Assembly: GCA_900472605.1 (NCBI GenBank)
Contig: UCJD01000012.1
Coordinates: 248,001 to 312,000 of the forward strand
Source of the DNA: Hyphomicrobiales bacterium
Lineage (GTDB): Bacteria; Pseudomonadota; Alphaproteobacteria; Rhizobiales; Rhizobiaceae
DNA: 64,000 bases
Direction of reading: 5' to 3'
Shown here: one piece after another, positions 34,903 to 45,746 of the stretch
Layout: every line of letters begins with the position of its first letter
How positions within the stretch are numbered: the first letter of the stretch is position 1
Position numbers and translations under genes: made by a program
Notes under the pieces: generated by a model
What the model was told of the DNA's origin: nothing
The model's input: the letters and a program-made list of their open reading frames with translations, nothing else
The model's database searches: none

Positions 34903-36300
34903 CTACATATGCAATGCATGGCCAAGCGCTTTCAGCGCGGCTTCCTGAACCGCCTCGCTGCGTGTCGGGTGAGCGTGGATCGTGCCAGCGATATCCTCCA
35001 GGCGGACGCACATCTCGATCGCCAGCGCGAACGCCGCCGACAATTCCGAAACGCCGCGACCGACTGCCTGCAGACCGAGCACGAGATTGGTGTCGGCGCG
35101 CGCCACCACACGCACGAAGCCATCCTCGGATTGCATGGTCATGGCGCGCCCATTGGCAGAGAAGGGAAACTGGCCGACCCTGATCTCATAGCCCTGCGCG
35201 CGGGCTTCATCGGACGACAGTCCAGCGCTGACGATTTCCGGGTCCGTGAAGCACACGGCGGGAATGCAGCGTTTGTCCCAGTTACGCGGCCTGCCGGCGA
35301 TGATCTCGGCCACCATCTCGCCCTGCGCCATCGCCCGGTGGGCGAGCATCGGTTCGCCGGTGATGTCACCAATGGCGTAGACGCCGCGCATCGAGGTGCG
35401 GCACCGGTCGTCGACGCGCAGAAATGGCCCGGCGCGATCGAGATCGAGCTCCTCCAATCCCCCGCCTGCGGTTCGCGGCCTGCGCCCGACCGTGACGAGA
35501 ATCCGGTCAGCCTGCAGCTTGACCTCACGGCCATCGGCCCGTTCAATGATCAAGCCTTCCCCGTCATCCGACAGCGCCTTTGCCTTGGCCGCCAGATGAA
35601 GATCGATGCCGTGCTCCTTCAGCGCCTTTGCGACAGGCCGGATAAGTTCGGCGTCATATTGCGGCAGGATCTGGCCTGTTGCCTCGATAATCGTAACCGA
35701 AGAGCCAAGCTTGGCGAAGGCGGTGCCGAGTTCTAGGCCGATATAGCCGGCGCCGACCACCACCAGCCTTTCCGGCACGCTCTGCAGCGTCAGCGCCTCC
35801 GTGGAGGAAATCACCCGTCCACCGAACGGTAGCCCCGGTAGCTCGACCGGCTCGGAGCCCGTCGCGATGACGATGTTCTCCGCGCGGATGATTTGTGCGC
35901 CGGTTTCCGTCTCGACCTCCACTGTCTTCCCGTCGCGGAACCGCGCTCGGCCATGGACCTGCTTCACCCTTGCTTTCTGCAGCAAGGCGGCAACGCCACC
36001 GGTGAGGCGCCCGACGATGCCGTCTTTCCAGGCCATGGTCTTGGCGAGATCGATCGCCACACCCTCGGCACGAATGCCAAGCGGATCTCGATCGCTCGCC
36101 ATCCGCCGCGCGGCGTCGAACTCGTCGGCGGCATGGATGATCGCCTTGGACGGAATGCAGCCGATATTGAGGCAGGTCCCGCCGGGCTTTTCCATTTCGA
36201 CGACTACGGTGTCGATGCCCAACTGACCGGCGCGGATCGCGCAGACGTAACCGCCGGGCCCGGCGCCGACGACCAGCAACTTGCAGATGATCTCTTTCAT
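34903..36300 (-). CDS. lpdV: dihydrolipoyl dehydrogenase (E3) of the branched-chain complex
   Basis: A 465-residue flavin disulfide oxidoreductase. FAD motif Gly-Ala-Gly-Pro-Gly-Gly is at residues 12-17, redox disulfide Cys43/Cys48 in [13 protein letters not shown], NAD motif Gly-Ala-Gly-Tyr-Ile-Gly-Leu-Glu near 180 and the C-terminal active-site His-Ala-His-Pro-Thr. It reoxidises the lipoyl arm of E2 in the membrane-free cytosolic complex. It is the last gene of the bkd operon, 5 bases after E2, which argues for the branched-chain complex rather than pyruvate or 2-oxoglutarate dehydrogenase. Confidence 0.95.
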   Translation of the reverse strand: MKEIICKLLVVGAGPGGYVCAIRAGQLGIDTVVVEMEKPGGTCLNIGCIPSKAIIHAADEFDAARRMASDRDPLGIRAEGVAIDLAKTMAWKDGIVGRLTGGVAALLQKARVKQVHGRARFRDGKTVEVETETGAQIIRAENIVIATGSEPVELPGLPFGGRVISSTEALTLQSVPERLVVVGAGYIGLELGTAFAKLGSSVTIIEATGQILPQYDAELIRPVAKALKEHGIDLHLAAKAKALSDDGEGLIIERADGREVKLQADRILVTVGRRPRTAGGGLEELDLDRAGPFLRVDDRCRTSMRGVYAIGDITGEPMLAHRAMAQGEMVAEIIAGRPRNWDKRCIPAVCFTDPEIVSAGLSSDEARAQGYEIRVGQFPFSANGRAMTMQSEDGFVRVVARADTNLVLGLQAVGRGVSELSAAFALAIEMCVRLEDIAGTIHAHPTRSEAVQEAALKALGHALHM

Positions 36301-36305
36301 CGCCC

Positions 36306-37574
36306 TCAGCCTTCAATGAAAATCAACGCCGGTGTTTCAAGCAGCACGCGGATGCGCTGGATAAACGTGGCCGCATCCCAGCCGTCGATAATGCGGTGGT
36401 CGAAGCTCGACGACAGGTTCATCATCTTGCGCGGCATGAATTGCGCTCCATCCCAGGCGGGGCGGATGGCAATCTTATTGACGCCGATGATCGCGACCTC
36501 CGGATGGTTGATGACAGGCGTGGAGACGATCCCACCAAGCGCGCCCAGCGAACTGATGGTGATGGTCGAGCCGGTCAGTTCGTCACGCGTCGCCGTTCCA
36601 TTGCGGGCGGTATCGGCGAGCCGCGCCATCTCGCCGGCACAGTCCCAGATCGTGCGGGCCTCGGCATGGCGCACAACAGGCACGACGAGGCCGGCAGGCG
36701 TCTGTGCCGCGACGCCGATGTGCACGGCGCCGTGTCGTGTGAGAATACCGGCATCGTCGTTGAAGGTGGCGTTGATGTCGGGCTGGTCGGCGACGGCCTT
36801 GACGATAGCCCGCATCAGGAAAGGAAGGATCGTCAGCTTTGGATGATCTGGCTTGCGGTCCCTGTTCATCGTCGCCCGCAGATCTTCGAGCGCCGTCATG
36901 TCGATTTCCTCGACATAGGTGATATGGGGAATGCGCGAGGTGGACAGTGACATCTTCTCGGCGATCCGCCGCCGCATGCCGGTCAGTTTGACGTCCTCTG
37001 TCGCCATATTCCTGGCGAACTGGGCAGGGGCAGCAAGCGGAGACGCACCGCGTGCGAGATATTGCTCAACATCTTCGCGCAAAATGCGTCCGTCCGGACG
37101 GTTTGGTGATATCTGCCGGAGATCAACCCCGTTTTCGAGGGCGAAGAGACGGACGGACGGCGATGCCAGAGGCTTCGCATTTGGTGTGCTGCTTGGTGGC
37201 TCGGAGGGCACTTGCTTGGCTTGCGTCGGCTGTGATCGAGCGGCCACCTCGCGTTCGCTGGCAGCGGCGGCGGTAGACGGTGTCTCGGTCGCCAACGGCG
37301 CGGGCTGAACGGGCGCCGGCGCATCGTCGCCTCCTGCCGTCTCTATCCTCACCAGCGGCGCCTTTACCGCCACGGTGTCACCGACTTCGGCACCCAGCCA
37401 GGTTACCGTGCCGCTGACCGGCGACGGGATTTCGACCGTTGCCTTGTCGGTCATCACGGCCGCGATCACCATGTCCTCGCGAACCGGATCGCCGGTCTTC
37501 ACATGCCACTCGACCAGTTCCGCCTCGGCCACACCTTCTCCGACATCGGGCATCTTGATCGTGAACTCGCCCAT
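36306..37574 (-). CDS. bkdB: branched-chain keto-acid dehydrogenase E2 (dihydrolipoyl transacylase)
   Basis: A 422-residue E2. An N-terminal lipoyl domain carries the modified Lys44 in [10 protein letters not shown]. An Ala/Pro-rich linker follows, then a peripheral-subunit-binding domain near residues 145-180 ([13 protein letters not shown]) and the catalytic acyltransferase domain with Asp-His-Arg-Ile-Ile-Asp-Gly near 393. It has one lipoyl domain, as is usual for BCKD E2. ATG 37574 overlaps the E1beta stop (ATGA). The longer frame upstream is the shadow of E1beta. Confidence 0.95.
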   Translation of the reverse strand: MGEFTIKMPDVGEGVAEAELVEWHVKTGDPVREDMVIAAVMTDKATVEIPSPVSGTVTWLGAEVGDTVAVKAPLVRIETAGGDDAPAPVQPAPLATETPSTAAAASEREVAARSQPTQAKQVPSEPPSSTPNAKPLASPSVRLFALENGVDLRQISPNRPDGRILREDVEQYLARGASPLAAPAQFARNMATEDVKLTGMRRRIAEKMSLSTSRIPHITYVEEIDMTALEDLRATMNRDRKPDHPKLTILPFLMRAIVKAVADQPDINATFNDDAGILTRHGAVHIGVAAQTPAGLVVPVVRHAEARTIWDCAGEMARLADTARNGTATRDELTGSTITISSLGALGGIVSTPVINHPEVAIIGVNKIAIRPAWDGAQFMPRKMMNLSSSFDHRIIDGWDAATFIQRIRVLLETPALIFIEG

Positions 37575-38590
37575 CACAACGCCTCCATGACTTCGCGAAG
37601 CGCCCGTCCGACGCGCGCGGGGCCGGGGAAATAATCCCATTCCTGTGCATGCGGATAGGGCGTATCCCAGCCCGCGACCCGCACGATCGGCGCCTCCAGA
37701 TGGTAGAAGCAATGCTCCTGGATCAGCGCCACGATCTCGGCCCCGAAGCCTGATGTCAGTGTCGCCTCATGGACCACGACGCAGCGACCGGTCTTCGACA
37801 CGGATTGCACGATGGTATCGAGGTCGAGCGGCAGCAGGCTGCGCAGATCGATCACCTCGGCATCGACGCTGGTATCCTCGACCGCCGCGAGCGCCACATG
37901 CACCATCGTGCCGTAGGCAATGACCGTGACCCCGCTTCCGGCACGACGGATTTCCGCCTTGCCGATCGGGATCGCATAATGGTCTTCGGGCACCTCACCG
38001 AGTTCGTGCTTCGACCATGGCGTGACCGGGCGCTCGTGATGGCCATCGAACGGACCGTTGTAAAGGCGCTTGGGCTCGAGAAACATGACAGGGTCCGGGT
38101 CCTCGATTGCGGCGATGAGCAGCCCCTTGGCGTCATAGGGATTGGAGGGAACGACCACCTTCAGGCCGCAGACATGGGTAAACAGCGCTTCCGGGCTTTG
38201 GCTATGCGTCTGCCCGCCGAAGATCCCGCCACCCGTCGGCATCCTGAGCACGATCGGGCATGTGAAATCGCCATTCGAGCGATAGCGAATGCGCGCCGCT
38301 TCCTGGGTGATCTGGTCATAGGCCGGGTACATGTAATCGGCGAATTGTATCTCGACACAGGGTTTCAGCCCATAGGCCGCCATGCCGATCGCCGTTCCGA
38401 CGATGCCGGATTCGCTGATCGGGGTATCGAAGCAGCGGGTCTTGCCGTATTTGGCTTGAAGCCCCTGCGTGCAGCGGAACACGCCGCCGAAGTAACCGAC
38501 ATCCTCGCCGAAAACGACGACGTCCTCGTCCCGGGCCATCGAGATATCCATGGCGCTGCGCACCGCCTCGATCATGGTCATGCGCGCCAT
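37574..38590 (-). CDS. bkdAB: branched-chain keto-acid dehydrogenase E1 beta subunit
   Basis: A 338-residue thiamine-diphosphate-dependent transketolase-type subunit. Visible are Gly-Glu-Asp-Val-Gly-Tyr-Phe-Gly-Gly-Val-Phe near residue 27, Asp-Thr-Pro-Ile-Ser-Glu-Ser-Gly-Ile near 60 and Met-Pro-Thr-Gly-Gly-Gly-Ile-Phe-Gly-Gly-Gln-Thr-His-Ser-Gln-Ser near 122, the last typical of 2-oxoisovalerate dehydrogenase. It heterodimerises with E1alpha, whose stop lies 1 base before this start. Confidence 0.95.
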   Translation of the reverse strand: MARMTMIEAVRSAMDISMARDEDVVVFGEDVGYFGGVFRCTQGLQAKYGKTRCFDTPISESGIVGTAIGMAAYGLKPCVEIQFADYMYPAYDQITQEAARIRYRSNGDFTCPIVLRMPTGGGIFGGQTHSQSPEALFTHVCGLKVVVPSNPYDAKGLLIAAIEDPDPVMFLEPKRLYNGPFDGHHERPVTPWSKHELGEVPEDHYAIPIGKAEIRRAGSGVTVIAYGTMVHVALAAVEDTSVDAEVIDLRSLLPLDLDTIVQSVSKTGRCVVVHEATLTSGFGAEIVALIQEHCFYHLEAPIVRVAGWDTPYPHAQEWDYFPGPARVGRALREVMEAL

Positions 38591-38591
38591 A

Positions 38592-39827
<1,236 letters not shown>

Positions 39828-39886
39828 CTATGTTCCTCCTCCGCTCGCGTCGATCCTCTCCTCAGGAGCGACACAGCGATTTTTCC

Positions 39887-41014
39887 CTATAGGTTGCGGG
39901 CGATCACCATGCGTTGCACGTCACTCGTTCCCTCGTAGATCTGGCAAATGCGGACGTCCCGGTAGATGCGCTCGACAGGATAGTCGCTCATGTAGCCATA
40001 ACCACCGTGGATCTGGATCGCATCGGAACAGACGCGCTCGGCCATTTCAGAAGCGAACAGCTTGGCCATCGATGCCTCGGATAGACAGGGCAGGCCCGCC
40101 TCGCGCAGGCTTGCGGCATGAAACACCAGCTGCCGCGCCGCCTCGATCTGTGTCGCCATGTCGGAAAGCCGAAAGGCCACTGCCTGGTGCTCGATGATCG
40201 GCTTGCCGAAAGCCGTTCGCTCGCGGGCGTAGTCGCGGGCCGCCTCGAAAGCCGCGCGCGCCATGCCGACCGCCTGCGCCGCAATCCCGATCCGGCCGCC
40301 TTCGAGATTGGCAAGGGCGATCCTGTAGCCATCGCCTTCCTCGCCGAGCCGAAGATCGGCGGCAATGTGCATATCGTTGAAGGCGATCTGGCAGGTGTCG
40401 GAGGCATGCAGGCCCAACTTGTGCTCGACGCGAATGACCTCGTATCCCGGCGTATCGGTCGGCACGATGAAGGCGGTGATGCCCTTCTTGCCAGCTGCCG
40501 CATCCGTGACCGCGAAGACGATGATGATCTGCCCGTTCTTGCCCGAGGTGATGAACTGCTTGGCGCCATCAAGCACGTAATGATCGCCGTCACGTCGCGC
40601 GCGGGTGCGCAGATTGGAGGCATCGGAGCCGGCCTGCGGCTCCGTCAGCGCGAAGCCGCCGATCCATTCGCCAGTGGCAAGCTTCGGCAGGAAGCGCTGC
40701 TTCTGCGCCTCTGTTCCGAATTTGAGGATGGGAACGCAGCCAACGGAGCTGTGGACGCTCATGATCGTGGAACAGGGACCATCCCCGGCGGCGATCTCTT
40801 CGAGCGCCGCCGCATAAGCGACCGTCCCGGTGTCGGAACCGCCATAGGCCTCCGGCACCAGCATGCCGAGAAGGCCGAGTTCGCCCATCTCCTTCAGTTC
40901 GTCACGCGGAAAGCTGTGGGTGCGATCCCGCTCGGCGGCGCCGGGCGCCAGTCGTTCGCGTGCGAAATCACCCGCGAGATCCCGGATTTGCTGCTGCGTG
41001 TCGGACAAGATCAT
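39887..41014 (-). CDS. acyl-CoA dehydrogenase, short/branched-chain type
   Basis: A 375-residue FAD enzyme. The signature [10 protein letters not shown] is near residue 125, and the catalytic Glu361 lies in Ile-Tyr-Glu-Gly-Thr-Ser-Asp-Val-Gln, as in short-chain and 2-methylacyl-CoA dehydrogenases. ATG 41014 has an AGGAGG site 7 bases upstream; the longer frame is excluded by the preceding thiolase. Its place before the bkd genes suggests isobutyryl-CoA or 2-methylbutyryl-CoA as substrate. Confidence 0.93.
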   Translation of the reverse strand: MILSDTQQQIRDLAGDFARERLAPGAAERDRTHSFPRDELKEMGELGLLGMLVPEAYGGSDTGTVAYAAALEEIAAGDGPCSTIMSVHSSVGCVPILKFGTEAQKQRFLPKLATGEWIGGFALTEPQAGSDASNLRTRARRDGDHYVLDGAKQFITSGKNGQIIIVFAVTDAAAGKKGITAFIVPTDTPGYEVIRVEHKLGLHASDTCQIAFNDMHIAADLRLGEEGDGYRIALANLEGGRIGIAAQAVGMARAAFEAARDYARERTAFGKPIIEHQAVAFRLSDMATQIEAARQLVFHAASLREAGLPCLSEASMAKLFASEMAERVCSDAIQIHGGYGYMSDYPVERIYRDVRICQIYEGTSDVQRMVIARNL

Positions 41015-41036
41015 CAGCGCGCCTCCTCGATCATCA

Positions 41037-42224
41037 TCACTGCCGCTCGATGGCGATGGCGGTCGCCTCGCCGCCACCGATACAGAGCGCCGCCATCCCC
41101 CGCTTCAGCCCGTATCGCTCGAGTGCAGCGAGCAGCGTGACGATGACACGGGCGCCGGAGGCACCGATCGGATGGCCGAGCGCGCATGCGCCGCCGTGGA
41201 TGTTGACCTTATCGTGGGGGAGATCGAGATCACGCATCGCGGCCATCGGTACGACGGCGAAGGCTTCATTGATTTCAAACAGATCGACGCTCGATAGCGG
41301 CCACCCCGTACGCTCGCAGAGCTTTTTCAAAGCGCCGATCGGCGCCGTGGCGAATTCGCTGGGCGCCTGCGAATGTGTGGCGTGGCCGACGATTGTCGCG
41401 CGCGGAGCCATATCGAGTTGCGCGGCCCTTGAGCGGCGCATCAGCACGAGCGCGGCGGCGCCGTCGGAAATCGAGCTCGCATTGGCGGCCGTCACTGTGC
41501 CACCCTCGCGGAAGGCTGGTTTCAGTCTCGCGATCTTGTCGATGCTGGCCTTGCCGGGCTGCTCATCCTCACGGATCGTCGTTTCGCTCTTGCCTGATAT
41601 GACCGACACCGGCACGATTTCGCTGTCAAAATAGCCAGCCTCTACCGCCTTCTGGGCTCGGGTGAGGGATGCAATGGCATAGGCGTCCTGCGCTTCGCGC
41701 GTGAACTGATAGGCTTCGGCACAGTCTTCCGCGAACGTCCCCATCAAGCGCCCCTTGTCATAGGCATCCTCGAGCCCATCGAGGAACATATGATCGACCA
41801 CGCGCCCATGGCCGAGCCGATAGCCGCCGCGAGCACGATCAAGTAGATAGGGCGCATTCGTCATGCTTTCCATGCCGCCCGCAATCACCACCGAGGAGCT
41901 GCCGGCGGCCAGCAGATCATGGCCGATCATCACCGCCTTCATGCCGGAGCCGCACATCTTGTTGACGGTGCTGGCGGCGGCGGAGAAGGGGAGGCCGGCA
42001 CCAATCGCGGCCTGTCGCGCCGGCGCCTGCCCCTGGCCGGCGGCAAGCACGCAGCCCATGATGACCTCGTCCACACTGTCGGCCGGTACACGGCTTTGCG
42101 AGAGCGCTGCTGCGATCGCCGACGCGCCCAACTGCGGTGCGGCTAGCGATGCCAAGGCCCCCTGAAAGCCACCGATCGGCGTGCGGGCCGCGCTTGTGAT
42201 CACAATTGGATCGTGCATCGTCAT
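41037..42224 (-). CDS. thiolase (acetyl-CoA C-acyltransferase)
   Basis: A 395-residue thiolase. Acylated Cys is in Asn-Lys-Met-Cys-Gly-Ser-Gly-Met-Lys near residue 90. The C-terminal His in [11 protein letters not shown] and the Cys in Leu-Cys-Ile-Gly-Gly-Gly complete the active site. ATG 42224 lies 9 bases after GGAGGAG; ATG 42218 is a possible alternative. As first gene of the bkd operon it probably cleaves 2-methylacetoacetyl-CoA from isoleucine, although biosynthetic acetoacetyl-CoA thiolases look alike. Confidence 0.93.
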   Translation of the reverse strand: MTMHDPIVITSAARTPIGGFQGALASLAAPQLGASAIAAALSQSRVPADSVDEVIMGCVLAAGQGQAPARQAAIGAGLPFSAAASTVNKMCGSGMKAVMIGHDLLAAGSSSVVIAGGMESMTNAPYLLDRARGGYRLGHGRVVDHMFLDGLEDAYDKGRLMGTFAEDCAEAYQFTREAQDAYAIASLTRAQKAVEAGYFDSEIVPVSVISGKSETTIREDEQPGKASIDKIARLKPAFREGGTVTAANASSISDGAAALVLMRRSRAAQLDMAPRATIVGHATHSQAPSEFATAPIGALKKLCERTGWPLSSVDLFEINEAFAVVPMAAMRDLDLPHDKVNIHGGACALGHPIGASGARVIVTLLAALERYGLKRGMAALCIGGGEATAIAIERQ

Positions 42225-42584
42225 CGCGACTTTCTCCTCCAAGCCGGCATGGGACCGTACCGTAGGCCACAACGGAATTGCCCTCCTCGGAACGGGAAGA
42301 GCAAAAAGTCGTCGATCGGCACGGTTCTCCTCCCACGCGTCACCTCGTCGATCGCGCTGTGTCGCAGCAACCTCCCGCGGCGCTTCAGGCAATCAAGATG
42401 ATGCAAAGTCTAAGCGCGCCGTGCGTTGAAAGCGATGGCAAATTATTGCGATGTTTATTCGCAGCGGGCAACGATGTTGCCGGACCAGCGGCTGCGCAAG
42501 ACCCATTGTTGCGACCCGGCTCAGCCGCGCTGCTGGACCGGGTTGCGCCCAAAATCCGGCGTTATCCTGCGGCCGCTCTGCCGG
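42225..42584. other. 360-base intergenic region upstream of the bkd operon
   Basis: This lies between the thiolase start and the dadA stop, both on the minus strand. I see no convincing gene. An AT-rich patch (GCAAATTATTGCGATGTTTA near 42440) stands out in otherwise GC-rich sequence and could be a promoter or an Lrp-type site. The promoter of the bkd operon must lie in this region unless it is read from dadA. Confidence 0.4.
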
Positions 42585-43838
42585 CTATCGGCCGTAGCGG
42601 GCGAGCGACAGGTCGCTGACGTCGATGTCGGCCTCCCGGCCGCTGACGACATCCGTCAGTACCCGTGCCGAGCCGGTGCTCATCGTCCAGCCGAGCGTGC
42701 CGTGGCCGGTGTTGAGGAAGAGATTGCGGATGTTGGTCGCACCGATAACGGGCGTGCCATCCGGCGTCATCGGCCGCAGTCCCGACCAATAATTGGCTGC
42801 TTTCAAATCTCCACCGGGGAAGAGATCGCTGACCGAATGCTCCAGCGTTCTCCGGCGCGCGGGGCCAAGGTCGTTGGTGTAGCCCGAGATTTCTGCCATG
42901 CCGCCAACGCGGATACGGTCGCCCAGCCGGGTGATGGCGATCTTGTAGGTCTCGTCCATGACAGTGGACTCAGGCGCGCGCGACGCATCGGTGATCGGGA
43001 TGGTCAGCGAATAGCCTTTGACAGGATAGACGGGGAGCTTGATGCCGAACGGCTTCAAGAGCAGCGGCGAATAGCTCCCGAGCGCCACGACGACAGCATC
43101 GGAGGAGAGGGTGCCGATATCGGTGACGACGCCCTTGACCTGTCCGGCCTCGGCCACGAGCCCCTTGATCTGGCGTCCATAGTCAAAGGTCACGCCCATC
43201 AAAACGCACTTGGCGGCAAGCGCATTGGTGAACTTGAAGCAGTCGCCGGTCTCGTCCTTGGGCGTCAGCAGGCCGCCGACGATCTTGTCGCTGACGTGGC
43301 GCAACGCCGGCTCCATGCGGATGCAGCCTTCGCGGTCCAGCACTTCGTATGGGATGCCGTCGGCAGCCAGCGCCTTCACATCCTTTGCCGATGCGTCGAG
43401 CTGCGCTTGCGTGCGGAAGAGCTGCAGTGTTCCCTGCATGCGCTCGTCATAGGCGATATTGGTTTCGGCGCGCAGCTCCGCAAGCGACTGACGGCTGTAA
43501 TCGGCAAGGCGCAGCATGCGCGACTTGTTGATCGCGTAGCGCTCGGAGGTGCAATTGGCGAGCATCCTGACCATCCAGGAAATCATCGCATAATCGACCT
43601 TCGGGCGAAGGACCAGAGGCGCGTGCTCCATGAACAGCCACTTCAGCGCCTTCTGTGGGATACCCGGTGCTGCCCAAGGCGAGCAATAACCGAAGGACAC
43701 CTCGCCGGCATTGGCGAAGCTGGTTTCGAGAGCCGGGCCCGACTGGCGGTCGATCACCGTGACCTCATGTCCCGCCTTGGCCAGGTAGTAGGCGCTGGTG
43801 ATACCGATGACGCCGGCGCCGAGGATGGTCACTCTCAT
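42585..43838 (-). CDS. dadA: D-amino-acid dehydrogenase small subunit
   Basis: A 417-residue flavoprotein of the DadA type that oxidises D-amino acids such as D-alanine to keto acids at the inner membrane, feeding electrons to quinone. FAD motif Gly-Ala-Gly-Val-Ile-Gly is at residues 7-12. DadA hallmarks include [27 protein letters not shown] and [11 protein letters not shown]. ATG 43838 has AGAGG upstream. It is divergent from an Lrp/AsnC regulator; no alanine racemase gene adjoins it. Confidence 0.95.
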   Translation of the reverse strand: MRVTILGAGVIGITSAYYLAKAGHEVTVIDRQSGPALETSFANAGEVSFGYCSPWAAPGIPQKALKWLFMEHAPLVLRPKVDYAMISWMVRMLANCTSERYAINKSRMLRLADYSRQSLAELRAETNIAYDERMQGTLQLFRTQAQLDASAKDVKALAADGIPYEVLDREGCIRMEPALRHVSDKIVGGLLTPKDETGDCFKFTNALAAKCVLMGVTFDYGRQIKGLVAEAGQVKGVVTDIGTLSSDAVVVALGSYSPLLLKPFGIKLPVYPVKGYSLTIPITDASRAPESTVMDETYKIAITRLGDRIRVGGMAEISGYTNDLGPARRRTLEHSVSDLFPGGDLKAANYWSGLRPMTPDGTPVIGATNIRNLFLNTGHGTLGWTMSTGSARVLTDVVSGREADIDVSDLSLARYGR

Positions 43839-43932
43839 GGTTGCCTCTTGTATGTATGGCTTTCTTGCCAATTGTCTTGGCGCCCGTGGCGTCGGTCGAA
43901 GCCCTTTGATCGCTGCCGTGAAGATAGCTGAA

Positions 43933-44002
43933 CAATCGAGCAATTTCCTACTGATCATCATGCCGATATTGCAATCGACCAAACCTTACGCAATTATCGA
44001 GC
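43933..44002. promoter_or_regulatory. CAATCGA-type repeats between dadA and the Lrp/AsnC gene
   Basis: CAATCGAGC (43933-43941), CAATCGACC (43972-43980) and CAATTATCGAGC (43991-44002) recur in the 186-base divergent region. Lrp/AsnC proteins bind clusters of weakly conserved AT-rich sites on one DNA face, so these are candidates for dadA control. The repeats are seen directly, and the role is inferred. Confidence 0.35.
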
Positions 44003-44024
44003 GCTGAAAGAGGAATTGTTGCAC

Positions 44025-44483
44025 GTGATCCTGGACTCGATCGATCGGAGTATTGTTCGTCAGCTTCGGTTGAACGCGCGCATCGCCAACACGGCGCTCG
44101 CGACCGAAGTTGGCCTCTCGCCGTCTGCATGTCTTCGCCGGATCGCGAGACTGGAAAAATCCGGCCATATCAGGGGTTATACAGCCCTGATCGGCACCTC
44201 CGATAGCGACGATGCGCTGGCGGTTATCGTCAACATCACGCTCGACCGGCAAACCGAGGAGCATCTAAACAGATTCGAGGCGGCCATCCGCAGATATCCC
44301 GAGATCCAGGAATGCTTTCTGATGACCGGCGGTTCGGACTATATCCTCAAGGTCGAAGTCGAAAGCGCACGCGATTTCGAGCGTATCCACAAGGACATCC
44401 TGTCGACCTTACCGGGCGTGGCACGTATCCATTCCAGCTTCTCGATCAGGGACGTGCTGAAGCGGGGACCGCGAAAGGGCTGA
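44025..44483 (+). CDS. Lrp/AsnC-family regulator (DadR-like)
   Basis: About 152 residues: an N-terminal helix-turn-helix (Asp-Arg-Ser-Ile-Val-Arg-Gln-Leu-Arg-Leu-Asn-Ala-Arg, Val-Gly-Leu-Ser-Pro-Ser-Ala-Cys-Leu-Arg-Arg) and a C-terminal RAM effector domain (Phe-Leu-Met-Thr-Gly-Gly-Ser-Asp-Tyr-Ile-Leu-Lys-Val). The start is uncertain. I chose GTG 44025, 10 bases after AGAGGA, but TTG 44016 or 44019 would add two or three residues. Divergence from dadA suggests it activates D-amino-acid catabolism. Confidence 0.9.
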   Translation: MILDSIDRSIVRQLRLNARIANTALATEVGLSPSACLRRIARLEKSGHIRGYTALIGTSDSDDALAVIVNITLDRQTEEHLNRFEAAIRRYPEIQECFLMTGGSDYILKVEVESARDFERIHKDILSTLPGVARIHSSFSIRDVLKRGPRKG

Positions 44484-44840
44484 CCCCATTGTAGCCCTTA
44501 GGTTGCAACAGTGGCCTACTCCGCCGCGTTGGATTGACAATCCTGACTCAAGAAATGGGATCGAAGCGGATTGCCACTTCGCAGTTTCACCGCAGGCGAA
44601 GGCGACCCATGCGGATGCCCTGAGGTGGCTGAGTTGCTGTCATTTGCAGGGATGTCATCCCGTTTGGCTGGTCGGTGCTAACTGGCTCTGGAGCCACTCT
44701 CCTTTTGAAAACATTTTGCCCGTTTGGGTAGATCCTTGCACCTGCCTCGCATACATATTAATGGCTGTCTCGGTTGGCCGAGACGTGTGTCCAGCGAAGA
44801 AACTTGTAGCAAGCCTGGCGCCCGATGGATGCCCTAGGAG
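44484..44840. other. 357-base intergenic region before the polysaccharide genes
   Basis: No gene is apparent. AT content rises towards 44700-44765. The only clear structure is the hairpin at 44767-44784. The promoter of the GT25 gene should lie in this segment. Confidence 0.4.
44767..44784. promoter_or_regulatory. hairpin upstream of the GT25 gene
   Basis: GTCTCGG-TTGG-CCGAGAC is a perfect 7-bp stem with a four-base loop, ending 56 bases before the GT25 start. No T-run follows. It may be a leader structure or a dyad operator. Confidence 0.35.
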
Positions 44841-45665
44841 ATGACTGTGCGTGAACGCCAGCAGACCGAGAGCGCGGCTGATATCAGCGATGCGCGCCCA
44901 TCCGGATCGAGCGAAGCATTGTCTCGGCGGGAAATCGTGTCCTACGTCATCAACCTCGATCGCTCCATCGACCGCTGGCAGCATATCAAGAGCCAGGCTG
45001 AAGAGTTCGGTCTTGATGTCCAGCGCATCGCCGGAGTGGAGATAGATCCGGCGAGCGGAGCCCAATGGCCCGACTATGATCGCGCCGCCTTCGTTCGTAG
45101 CAATGGCCGCCCGATGCTGCCGCAGGAATATGGTTGCTATCTCGCTCACGTCAAAGCGCTCAACGCGTTTCTCGAGAGCACGGCGGAGTGCGCGGTCATC
45201 ATGGAGGATGACGTCAATCTCAGCGCCGATCTCGTTTCGCGCGCCTACGGCGCGCACGAGGCGGCGCCGTTCGCCGAAGTGCTCAAACTGTTAAACCACC
45301 GCGTGGTCTGGTTTCGGCCAGTTACCCGCTCGATAGGTGGGGATGTGATCGGCAAATGCCTGTTCGGCCCGCAGGGGTCTGCAGCATGCTATCTCGTTAC
45401 CCGCGCCGGCGCGCAGAAGCTTGTCGATGCCCTCAAGATCATCACATGCCCGTTCGACATAGCGCTGGAACGTGGTTGGGCCACCGGTGTTAAAGTCTAC
45501 ACCGTGAAGGACGATCTGATCGCCTTGTCGATTCGGTCAAAGGAGAGTCAGATCGCCGATCGCGCGCGGTATCGATCGATCAAGCTGCGCGGAATCCGTA
45601 AAATTCCAACGCATATCTGGCGCATGGTGGAACTTCTTCGCCGGGTACGGTACGCAGTTTCATGA
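44841..45665 (+). CDS. glycosyltransferase family 25 protein
   Basis: A 274-residue cytosolic GT25 (LPS-type) glycosyltransferase. Motifs are Val-Ile-Asn-Leu-Asp-Arg-Ser-Ile-Asp-Arg near residue 37, Gly-Cys-Tyr-Leu-Ala-His near 97, the Glu-Asp-Asp metal site in Val-Ile-Met-Glu-Asp-Asp-Val near 118, and Ala-Ala-Cys-Tyr-Leu-Val-Thr-Arg-Ala-Gly-Ala. GT25 enzymes usually add galactose-like sugars to LPS core. ATG 44841 directly abuts AGGAG, so GTG 44847 may be the true start. It heads a same-strand run of surface-glycan genes. Confidence 0.88.
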   Translation: MTVRERQQTESAADISDARPSGSSEALSRREIVSYVINLDRSIDRWQHIKSQAEEFGLDVQRIAGVEIDPASGAQWPDYDRAAFVRSNGRPMLPQEYGCYLAHVKALNAFLESTAECAVIMEDDVNLSADLVSRAYGAHEAAPFAEVLKLLNHRVVWFRPVTRSIGGDVIGKCLFGPQGSAACYLVTRAGAQKLVDALKIITCPFDIALERGWATGVKVYTVKDDLIALSIRSKESQIADRARYRSIKLRGIRKIPTHIWRMVELLRRVRYAVS

Positions 45666-45746
45666 GCCATCTTTTCCGAGCCAGCTTTTGCCATAGCATC
45701 GCGCGTCGGCCGCTATCGCCAAACCAGTCACGATCGAACCAACCCT

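Noticed and set aside
44493..44840. Open frames considered as a small gene before GT25
   Set aside because: No ribosome site, composition unlike neighbouring genes and no recognisable motif; more likely leader and promoter sequence.
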